Position numbers and translations under genes: made by a program. Shown here piece after piece: positions 45,443-52,008 of a DNA stretch of 64,000 nucleotides (its first letter is position 1; each line of letters opens with the position of its first letter). The notes under the pieces are model-generated. The model did no database searches. It was not told the DNA's origin and saw nothing but the letters and a program-made list of their open reading frames with translations. The DNA comes from an uncultured Coriobacteriaceae bacterium (lineage in GTDB: Bacteria > Actinomycetota > Coriobacteriia > Coriobacteriales > Coriobacteriaceae): contig CALUOP010000002.1 of the NCBI GenBank assembly GCA_944322305.1, positions 1 to 64,000 on the forward strand, read 5' to 3'.

Positions 45443-46666
45443 TTAGAGTTTTTTCAGCTGCGCTACGAAGAAGCCCTCGTAGCGGTCGGTGGGGCACACG
45501 CAGAGGGTGCCGGGGACGCGCGTGGGCAGCAAGGGCACGCCGGTGAAGCGCTCGGGATCCAGGGGGATAAGCTCGCAGGCGGGGGAGCGGCGTGCGCCCG
45601 CGCTGCCGCGGCTTGCTTGGGCGGCAGGGCCGGGTGCTGCGCCCTCGGTGTCCCAGCCATCGTCCAGCGCGCCGAAGCGCGCGGCGCGCGCGGTGTCCTT
45701 GCGACCGCGCCCGCCTTTCTTGCCGCGCCCCCGGCGTCCGCGTCCGCCGGCGTTGCGGCTCCGGTTGCTCGCGCTTTCATCGTCGCTCACGCCGCTGAGC
45801 AGCGCGCGATCGAGCGCCGCCTGCACCACGTCCTCGTTCTCATCGGCCAGCACCGAGCAGGTGGAGTACGTAACCACGCCGCCTGCCGGCACGGCCTCAA
45901 GCGCACGGGCCAGCAGCGCGCGCTGCGTGCGGGCTGTCCGGGCTAGCAGGTCGGGCGCGAAGCGCTGCTTGCGGGCTTGGCGCTCGTCGGCAAGCAACAC
46001 CGTTCCACTGCCCGAGCACGGCGCGTCCAGCAGCACCGCGTCAAAGATGAACAGCGGGTCGAGCTGCCGCGCGTCGCAGACCATCACGTTGGCGCGGCCG
46101 GCGCCCTGCTTCTCCAGGTTGTAGCGCAGACGCTCGGCGCGGGCGGCGTTTTTCTCGCACGCGGTGATAAGCGCTCCGCCCCCTGACAACGCGGCGATCT
46201 GGCAGGTCTTGCCGCCCGGCGCGGCGCACATGTCGAGAACCGCCTGACCGGCGCGCGGCGCCATAACCAGCGCGGGTATCATGGCGGAGAGATTCTGCAG
46301 GTAGATAGCACCGTCTTGGTAGAGGGGGTGCGTGCGCAGCACGTCGAGCACGCCCAAGCGCTGCGGGATGCGCTGCTCGTCCGCCTGACCTTCAGCAGCG
46401 TCGCCGGCGTGCGCTTCCAGCCACGCGCGGGCACGTTTCTCGTCTAGGCTGCGCACCGCCAGCGCGTCGGCGTACCAGGCAACCGTTTCCGTGAGCACGC
46501 CCGCCTCGTCAAGTGCTTGGCGCACCTCGCCGCGCGCGGCCTTGAGCGTGTTCACGCGCAGGGTGCAGGCACGCTCGACGCGAAACCCCGCTTCGATCTT
46601 GACGGCGAGGCTGCTGCCGTACTGCTCTTCAAGCTTGTGGTGGAGAAACTCGGGGACGGGGCGCAT
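45443..46666 (-). CDS. RsmB/RsmF-like rRNA cytosine-5 methyltransferase
   Basis: This 407-residue enzyme of the NOL1/NOP2/Sun family uses SAM to methylate a cytosine in rRNA. The SAM motif VLDMCAAPGGKTCQIAAL is near 145. The two catalytic cysteines are in DAPCSGSG near 215 and YSTCS near 266. Residues 290-365 are a highly basic, low-complexity insertion (GRGRRGRGKKGGRGRK) before the last family strand, which ends RYEGFFVAQLKKL. Which rRNA position is modified is not clear. The ATG has GAAAGG upstream. Confidence 0.87.
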   Translation of the reverse strand: MRPVPEFLHHKLEEQYGSSLAVKIEAGFRVERACTLRVNTLKAARGEVRQALDEAGVLTETVAWYADALAVRSLDEKRARAWLEAHAGDAAEGQADEQRIPQRLGVLDVLRTHPLYQDGAIYLQNLSAMIPALVMAPRAGQAVLDMCAAPGGKTCQIAALSGGGALITACEKNAARAERLRYNLEKQGAGRANVMVCDARQLDPLFIFDAVLLDAPCSGSGTVLLADERQARKQRFAPDLLARTARTQRALLARALEAVPAGGVVTYSTCSVLADENEDVVQAALDRALLSGVSDDESASNRSRNAGGRGRRGRGKKGGRGRKDTARAARFGALDDGWDTEGAAPGPAAQASRGSAGARRSPACELIPLDPERFTGVPLLPTRVPGTLCVCPTDRYEGFFVAQLKKL

Positions 46667-46759
46667 GGCGGGCCTTTCTCTGAGAAGCGCCGTTGCTTTT
46701 GGTCGCGCGGACGGCGCCTAACGGGAGCGAACCGGGGTGGTTGGCGTACGGAGCGGCGG

Positions 46760-47506
46760 CTAACGCGGGTCGGCGGCGGCCCCGTCGGGGCCGCTTGCGT
46801 TGTTGGCGCCGCCGGTTTGCCCGCCGCTGTTCTCGTCGGCGCCATTCGCACCCAGCACCAGGCGCGTGATGTCGGCGGGCGTCTCGGCTATATAGTCGGC
46901 GCCGGCGGCTGCAAGCTCGGCGCGGCCGCGGAAGCCCCACGCAACGCCGCAGACTTCCATCCCCGCGTTGTGCCCGGTGAACACGTCCACGTCGGAGTCG
47001 CCCACGTACAGCGTGCGCGCGGCGTCGGTCTCCATGCGGGCGAGCAGCGCGCGCGTCACGGCCGGGTCGGGCTTGGGCGCAAAGCCGGCCGCAAGCCCCT
47101 GCGCGGTGTCGAAGCGCCCGGGGAAGTACTCCTCGGCCAGCGGCATCACGGCGCTGTGGTCCTTGTTCGAAAGCACGCCCAGGCGCACGCCGGCCGTGTG
47201 CAGGGCGTCGAGCATGGCAAGGATGCCGGGGTAGGGGCCGGTGGTGTTTCGCTTGCAGGCGTCGTAGGCGGCGCGCTGCTCGGCCATGGTCTGGGCGTAG
47301 AGCTCGGGGTCGGCGGCGGCCAAGCCGGCGGGCATGTAGCGTTCCACCAGTTTGGGCACGGCGTTGCCTACCATGAGCTTGTACTCGTCTACCGTGTGGG
47401 TGGGCCAGCCGTGTGCCGCGCACACCTGGTTGGCGGCCGTTGCCAGGTCGTTGATGGTGTCCAGCAGCGTGCCGTCCATGTCAAAGATAACGTGCGTAAA
47501 GCGCAT
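46760..47506 (-). CDS. HAD phosphatase, phosphoglycolate phosphatase-like
   Basis: This 248-residue HAD hydrolase has motif I FDMDGTLLDT at about 6-15, motif II VLSNKDH, motif III FAPKPDPAVT and motif IV YVGDSDVDVFTGHNAG. The helical cap resembles Gph. It would remove phosphate from 2-phosphoglycolate or similar small substrates. The last 25 residues are Gly/Asn/Ala-rich and not part of the fold. I start at 47506 with AGAAGGA upstream. An upstream frame extension to 47596 runs into AT-rich intergenic DNA. Confidence 0.87.
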   Translation of the reverse strand: MRFTHVIFDMDGTLLDTINDLATAANQVCAAHGWPTHTVDEYKLMVGNAVPKLVERYMPAGLAAADPELYAQTMAEQRAAYDACKRNTTGPYPGILAMLDALHTAGVRLGVLSNKDHSAVMPLAEEYFPGRFDTAQGLAAGFAPKPDPAVTRALLARMETDAARTLYVGDSDVDVFTGHNAGMEVCGVAWGFRGRAELAAAGADYIAETPADITRLVLGANGADENSGGQTGGANNASGPDGAAADPR

Positions 47507-47734
47507 GCGGGTTCCTTCTGGTTTTGACAGTGTTGCAGTCTTTGGATACGCAGAGATAAAACGGGAAGAAGCGGTAAATGTTGCACGAATGCCCACTTCT
47601 TTTGCGAGCTTTCTTATTCTACAGAAGATTGAATTTGCTAGCTTGAAAGGTATCGGTCATAAAAAATCTGAAAATGTAAGCAACTTCGATTTGGCAAGGG
47701 GCGCTTAAGTAATAGAACGAAAGGGGATCTCGGT

Positions 47735-47968
47735 ATGGATTACTTTAATAGATATAAGGCTTCTTTCGTCTTATGCGTTCTTGTTTGTTTGCTAGCGTGT
47801 CTACCACCTGGAAGTTTGTTCTCTGTTACTCTACACTTTCTGCTGGCTGCTTTCTCTCTTTTTCTGGCTTGGGTTAACAAGGGCTTTTCTCGATATGCCC
47901 ACTTTGCTTTTGCAGTGCTGGTTTTAGGCAGTCTGTTAGTGCAATGCGCAAATAAGGGGGTGTATTGA
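47735..47968 (+). CDS. Small two-helix membrane protein, low G+C
   Basis: This 77-residue protein is mostly hydrophobic with two or three membrane helices (FVLCVLVCLLACLPPGSLFS, LHFLLAAFSLFLAWV, FAFAVLVLGSLLVQC). GAAAGGGG lies upstream of the ATG. G+C is far lower than in neighbouring genes, and codon choice (TTA, ATA, AGA) also differs, which suggests foreign origin. I do not recognise the family. It could be a toxin-like or hypothetical membrane peptide. Confidence 0.5.
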   Translation: MDYFNRYKASFVLCVLVCLLACLPPGSLFSVTLHFLLAAFSLFLAWVNKGFSRYAHFAFAVLVLGSLLVQCANKGVY

Positions 47969-48077
47969 TAGCGCTCTATATGCATGAGAGATTGATTAAC
48001 GCTTCGTCGCGTGGTTAGCCTGTACGCGGCAACGTGCCACAGTATATTAATGGGCTGCAAAGGAAGTGTGTGCTTGT

Positions 48078-48120
48078 GATGGGCCGACTTAAAACGGAAC
48101 AGACATTCTGTCGGCCCATC
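48078..48120. terminator. Bidirectional hairpin before the hypE 3' end
   Basis: GATGGGCCGAC (48078-48088) pairs with GTCGGCCCATC (48110-48120). ACAG and CTGT form a small inner stem. It lies 8 bases past the hypE stop on the minus strand. Confidence 0.65.
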
Positions 48121-48128
48121 ATAATGCG

Positions 48129-49205
48129 TCAGCAGATCCTAGGGAGCTGCTCGCCCACCAGCATGTCCAGGATGCGGCTCGAGCCCCAGGGGGTGCGCAC
48201 GCGCACGCTGGGCTCGACGCCTTCGGCCAGCTCCAGCACCTCGCCGATAATCGCGGCGTTCTCGCCGTAGCGGCAAGCGCGCATGGCCGCAAGCGCGGCG
48301 TCGGCCTCGTCGGCCGGCACCACGGCCACCATCTTGCCCTCGTTGGCCACCTGCAGCACGTCGTAGCCGAGCATCTCGCACGCGCCGCGCACGGCGTCGC
48401 GCACGGGCACGGCCTCTTCGTCTATGTCGATGCGCACATGGCTTGCGGCGGCGAACTCGTTCAAGGTGCTCGCCAGGCCGCCGCGCGTGGGGTCGCGGAA
48501 GCACCGCACGTGCGGAGCCGCGTCCATAACGGCGGCGATCAGGTGGTTCAGCGGCGCGGCGTCCGACTCGACCGGCGTGGAGAAGGCCAGCCCCTCGCGC
48601 TGGCTCATGATGGCGATGCCGTGGTCGCCCAGCGTGCCGGACACCAGGACCTTGTCGCCCGGTTGGCAGGCCGCGCCCGAAAGGTTCACGCCCGGCGCCA
48701 CCTCGCCCACGCCGGCGGTGTTGATGTACACACCGTCCGCGCCGCCGCGCTCCACCACCTTGGTGTCGCCGGTGATGATGGCCACGCCGGCTTCGCGCGC
48801 GGTGGCGGCCATGGTGCGGCAGATCTCGCGCAGCTTGTCCATGGGGTAGCCCTCCTCTAGGATGAACCCGCAGGAGAGGTAGCGCACCGCAGCGCCCGAG
48901 GTGGCCACGTCGTTCACGGTGCCGCACACGGCCAGCCGCCCGATGTTGCCGCCGGGGAAGAACTGCGGCGTCACTACGAAGCTGTCGGTGGAAAGGGCGA
49001 TGCGCGGGGCGTCGGCATTGGCGCCAGCGTCTGTGCTGTCCGCGCTGCCGGTCGCGCCGAAGCCGGCCAGCGGCGCCACGCCCGCGTCGTTGCCCGCGCA
49101 GAGCGCCGGGTTGCCGAACTCCTCCAAAAAGACCTCGTCGATGAGGCGCTTCATCATCTGGCCGCCGGATCCGTGGCCGAGAAGAACGGTGGTGTCGCTT
49201 GCCAT
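48129..49205 (-). CDS. hypE: Hydrogenase maturation protein HypE
   Basis: This 358-residue member of the PurM-like family receives a carbamoyl group from HypF on its C-terminal cysteine and dehydrates it to the cyanide ligand of the [NiFe] centre. The essential C-terminus is intact (LPRIC). ATP-binding landmarks are LLGHGSGGQMMKRLI, STDSFVVTPQFFPGGNIG and CFRDPTRGGLASTLNEFA. A short Ala/Asp-rich insertion lies at about 55-72. The start at 49205 has AAAGGAG upstream. It is the last gene in the order hypF, hypC, hypD, small peptide, hypE. Confidence 0.96.
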   Translation of the reverse strand: MASDTTVLLGHGSGGQMMKRLIDEVFLEEFGNPALCAGNDAGVAPLAGFGATGSADSTDAGANADAPRIALSTDSFVVTPQFFPGGNIGRLAVCGTVNDVATSGAAVRYLSCGFILEEGYPMDKLREICRTMAATAREAGVAIITGDTKVVERGGADGVYINTAGVGEVAPGVNLSGAACQPGDKVLVSGTLGDHGIAIMSQREGLAFSTPVESDAAPLNHLIAAVMDAAPHVRCFRDPTRGGLASTLNEFAAASHVRIDIDEEAVPVRDAVRGACEMLGYDVLQVANEGKMVAVVPADEADAALAAMRACRYGENAAIIGEVLELAEGVEPSVRVRTPWGSSRILDMLVGEQLPRIC

Positions 49206-49229
49206 AGCGGCTCCTTTCGCGGGCACAAG

Positions 49230-49355
49230 CTAAAAGGTGAACTCCCAATGACCGCTGACCTCGGTCTCGCCGGTGAGGGCGAACACGATCAGCGCAATAA
49301 CGATAACAACGACGGATATGATGATAAACGGCCAGGGGCTTTTCGTCTTGAACAC
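49230..49355 (-). CDS. 41-residue single-helix membrane peptide in the hyp cluster
   Basis: A GTG at 49355 has AAAGGAG seven bases upstream and opens a 41-residue peptide: a basic start (FKTKSPWP), one membrane helix (FIIISVVVIVIALIVFAL) and a polar tail ending EVSGHWEFTF. It ends 25 bases before the hypE start, so it is probably co-translated with hypE. Function unknown. A longer overlapping frame upstream is Arg/Ala-rich repeat sequence and does not look coding. Confidence 0.55.
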   Translation of the reverse strand: MFKTKSPWPFIIISVVVIVIALIVFALTGETEVSGHWEFTF

Positions 49356-49436
49356 GGGTGCTCCTTTGCTGGGGTGTGGGTGAGTGGAGCGGAACGTTGC
49401 CGGGCGGGTGGGACGCCGGTGCGCGGCGCGTGCTGA

Positions 49437-49504
49437 GTTCGGGCGTTTGCCGTGCGCGCCGGCTGTGGCACGTAGGTTCGGGCGTTTGCCGTGCGCGCCG
49501 GCTG
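49437..49504. repeat. 29-bp perfect direct repeat, 39-bp period
   Basis: GTTCGGGCGTTTGCCGTGCG plus nine bases occurs at 49437-49465 and again at 49476-49504. It is in the otherwise empty stretch 49356-49669 between hypD and the small peptide gene. Confidence 0.7.
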
Positions 49505-49669
49505 CGGCGCGCGGGCGGTGCGCAGCGGCGTGGGCGTGCGGCGGCCGGATGCCCCATGCGCTGAGCAGACGCGCTGGGGCCGCTGCGGTGACGAGGCCCG
49601 GGCGGCGCGCGTAGCAGACGCTCTTCTTATCCAGCGCCGTGCGACCGTTTGCCCCGTCCGCCGCAGCGC

Positions 49670-50926
49670 CTACTCCCGGTAGCGGAAATACGCCGCGCAG
49701 CTGCCCTCGCTTGAGACCATGCACGGCCCCACGGGGTGCTCCGGCGTGCACACGCGGCCGAAGAGCGGGCAGCCGCTCGGCGCGATGGCGCCGCGCAGCA
49801 CGTCGCCGCAGCGGCAGCCGGCCGGCTCGCGCGTGGGTACGGTCAGCTCGTCGAGCTCGGCGGCAAAGCGCCGGCGCGCGTCGAAGCCTGCGAACTCCTC
49901 GCGCAGCGCAAGGCCCGAGGCCGGGAGCGTCCCCAGCCCGCGCCACACGGCGTCGCAAGGCTCGAACACTTGGTCAACCAAGGCGCGTGCCACGGGGTTG
50001 CCGTTTTGCGCCACGCCGCGCTGATAGGCGTTCTCGATGCGCGCCTCGCCGCGCGCTGCCATGCGGCACAGCAGCTCCACGCTGGCCAGGATGTCCACCG
50101 GCTCAAAGCCCGTCACCACGCCGGGGATGCCGAACTCCTCCACCAAAAAGCGGTACGGCGCAAGCCCGGTGATGGTGGAGACGTGCCCCGGCAGGATAAA
50201 GCCGTCGATCCGCGTCTCCGGGTCGTCGGCGATGGCGCGCAGGGCCGGCGGGGTGGTTTTGTGCGCGCAGAACACCGTGAAGTTGGCAAGGCTGCGCGCC
50301 TCGGCCTCGAGCACGGTGGCGGCGATGGCAGGCGCGGTGGTCTCAAAGCCCACGGCGATAAAGGCCACCTGCCGGGCGGGCTCGCGTTCGGCCAGGTCAA
50401 GCGCGTCAGTGGGGGAGTAAACCATGCGCACGTCGGCGCCTGCGGCCTTCTCGGCCGCCAGCGTGGTGGCCGAGCCGGGCACGCGCATCATGTCGCCGAA
50501 GGTGGTGACGGTGACGCCCGGGACGCGCGCCAGCGCGATGGCGCGGTCGATGTCCTCGTTGGCGGTGACGCACACCGGGCAACCCGGGCCCGAAAGCAGC
50601 GTGAGCCCGGCGGGCATGACCGAGCGGAAACCGTAGCGGCCGATGCTCATGGTGTGTGTGCCGCAGACCTCCATGAGGTTGAGCGGCCGGCCGGCCGAGG
50701 TCACCGTGCGGTTTATGGCGTCGATAAGCTCGCGGGCGAGCGCGGGGTCGCGAAACGCCGCGAAGTCCGGGGTGCGCGGGGCGCTTGCGCTTGTGCGCGG
50801 AGCGGCGCCTGCGGGTGCGCTTGCGCTCGGGGCGGCGCTAGCGGGTGCGCTTGCGCTCGGGGCGGCGCTAGCGCATGCATCGGCGCTTGCGCTTGCGCGC
50901 GGGGTCTGCGGGCTCTTGTCGGCCAT
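49670..50926 (-). CDS. hypD: Hydrogenase maturation protein HypD
   Basis: This 418-residue Fe-S protein works with HypC to assemble the Fe(CN)2CO unit. Conserved cysteine motifs are visible: EVCGTHTMSIGRYG, SGPGCPVCVT and the C-terminal cluster set CRCGDVLRG, GCPLFGRVC, GPCMVSSEGSCAAYFRY. PGHVSTITG and VGFETTAPA are also typical. The first 53 residues are an Ala/Ser/Pro repeat, coded by a 30-bp tandem repeat at about 50815-50880, not seen in standard HypD. Three bases separate its ATG from the hypC stop. Confidence 0.96.
   Translation of the reverse strand: MADKSPQTPRASASADACASAAPSASAPASAAPSASAPAGAAPRTSASAPRTPDFAAFRDPALARELIDAINRTVTSAGRPLNLMEVCGTHTMSIGRYGFRSVMPAGLTLLSGPGCPVCVTANEDIDRAIALARVPGVTVTTFGDMMRVPGSATTLAAEKAAGADVRMVYSPTDALDLAEREPARQVAFIAVGFETTAPAIAATVLEAEARSLANFTVFCAHKTTPPALRAIADDPETRIDGFILPGHVSTITGLAPYRFLVEEFGIPGVVTGFEPVDILASVELLCRMAARGEARIENAYQRGVAQNGNPVARALVDQVFEPCDAVWRGLGTLPASGLALREEFAGFDARRRFAAELDELTVPTREPAGCRCGDVLRGAIAPSGCPLFGRVCTPEHPVGPCMVSSEGSCAAYFRYRE
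50815..50880. repeat. 30-bp tandem repeat inside hypD 5' end
   Basis: GCGGGTGCGCTTGCGCTCGG plus ten bases is repeated twice, with partial copies on both sides. It codes ASAPASAAPSASAPAG-type sequence in HypD. The 30-base period keeps the reading frame. Confidence 0.7.
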
Positions 50927-50929
50927 GGC

Positions 50930-51256
50930 TCAGTGCTCCACGGCGTCGGCCAGCGCGGCGCTTACGGCGCCCACCGGCACGGGCTCGCCTGCGGGTGCGG
51001 GCGCAAAGGGGTCGGGCGCGTCGTCGGGCAGGTCGTCGGCGATGAGCTCGGGCATCTGGGCGATAAGCTCCAGGGTCTCGGCGGCCTCGGCCGGGTCCAC
51101 CACCTGGATGCCGAAGCCGGCGTGCACGAGGATGTAGTCGCCCACCTGGGCGTCGGGGATAAGGCGGGTGCTGGCGCGCTGCTGGGTGCCGAGCATGTCA
51201 ACGGTTGCGCTGGTGCCGCTGAGCTCGATGATCTGCGCGGGTACGGCAAGGCACAT
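50930..51256 (-). CDS. hypC: Hydrogenase maturation chaperone HypC
   Basis: This 108-residue protein of the HypC/HupF family starts MCLAVPAQIIEL. The cysteine directly after the initiator Met is essential for binding HypD and the iron-ligand intermediate. The beta-barrel strands VGDYILVHAGFGIQVVD are clear. A Pro/Ala tail (DDAPDPFAPAPAGEPVPVG) makes it longer than the usual 75-90 residues. The start is fixed by the MC motif. A longer frame upstream has no homology. It runs straight into hypD. Confidence 0.96.
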   Translation of the reverse strand: MCLAVPAQIIELSGTSATVDMLGTQQRASTRLIPDAQVGDYILVHAGFGIQVVDPAEAAETLELIAQMPELIADDLPDDAPDPFAPAPAGEPVPVGAVSAALADAVEH

Positions 51257-51339
51257 AGGTAAGCCTTTCAGTCGCGGTTTGTCCTGCCTAACTATAGCGC
51301 GGCGCTGCTGGTTTACCAAGCCGCTCGCGCGGAGCACTC

Positions 51340-51520
51340 GGGCGAAAACGGTATTCATACGAGCAAGCTAGGGCGGCAGTTATGTTCAGGCGACCTGCCT
51401 GGGCGAAAACGTCACCCATACGAAGCGTTTGGGCGAAAACGTCACCCATACGAAGCGTTTGGGCGAAAACGTCACCCATACGACGCGCGTGGGCGAGAAC
51501 CGCGCTCGTACGAGCAGGTT
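51340..51520. repeat. Array A: six 30-bp tandem repeats
   Basis: Units of 30 bases start at 51340, 51371, 51401, 51431, 51461 and 51491. The clearest is GGGCGAAAACGTCACCCATA followed by CGAAGCGTTT, which occurs twice in perfect tandem. The conserved parts are GGGCGAAAAC and CATACG. It lies upstream of hypC and in the opposite orientation to array B. Confidence 0.85.
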
Positions 51521-51613
51521 TTTCGCGCAAGAGGCCGGCACGGGGCTCGCACGGCAGCCGGGCGCGGCGCACCGTTCGAAGGACACGTCGTCTACCAGGC
51601 ATTTTCCCGTTGT

Positions 51614-51642
51614 CGCTTCCGCCCGGAAACGCTTTCGGAAGC
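51614..51642. other. Hairpin in the spacer between the two repeat arrays
   Basis: CGCTTCCG and CGGAAGCG can pair around about 13 bases. It is the only structured element in the roughly 146-base spacer that separates array A from array B. Confidence 0.4.
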
Positions 51643-51666
51643 GGCGGGGGGCTAGGGAGCGGCGAG

Positions 51667-51966
51667 CGCGCCTCGTATGAGCGCCATTCTCGCCCATTGC
51701 GTTCGTATGAGCGCAACTTTCGCCCAAGTGGCTCGTATCAGTGCATTTTTCGCCCAACACGCTCGTATGGGTGAAGCTTTCGCCCACACGTCTCGTATGA
51801 GCAAGGTTTTCGCCCCCAGAAACCTCACGCCAACGTTATCCCATCCCGCGCGTTCGTATGGGCGCAATTCTCGCCCACGCGAGCCGTATGAACGCATCTT
51901 TCGCCCGCGTGAGTCGTACGAGCTCGTTTTTCGCGCACGCGAGTCGTATGAGTTGGCATTTCGCCC
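51667..51966. repeat. Array B: ten 30-bp tandem repeats, opposite orientation
   Basis: Exactly 300 bases split into ten units of 30, starting at 51667 and every 30 bases to 51937. The shared pattern is TCGTATGAGCGC, about four variable bases, then TTTCGCCC. This is the reverse complement of the array A unit. The sixth unit (51817-51846) is degenerate but keeps the length. Several frames stay open through the array and would give ten-residue repeats (RMSATFAQVA and similar), so short hypothetical genes called here are probably artefacts. Confidence 0.85.
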
Positions 51967-52008
51967 GGACGGTGCGCCGGCGTGGGCGCTGCGTGCAGTG
52001 GCTTTGCG

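Larger units (their letters stand above)
47510..48125. other. AT-rich island
   Basis: This stretch is visibly poorer in G+C than both sides and contains one short membrane-peptide gene and a terminator-like hairpin. No inverted repeats or transposase mark its ends. It looks like acquired or fast-evolving DNA between the HAD gene and hypE. Confidence 0.5.

Noticed and set aside
51340-51966. CRISPR array
   Set aside because: The period is only 30 bases, including both conserved and variable parts. There are no separate spacers of 28-40 bases, the orientation flips in the middle, and no cas genes are nearby.
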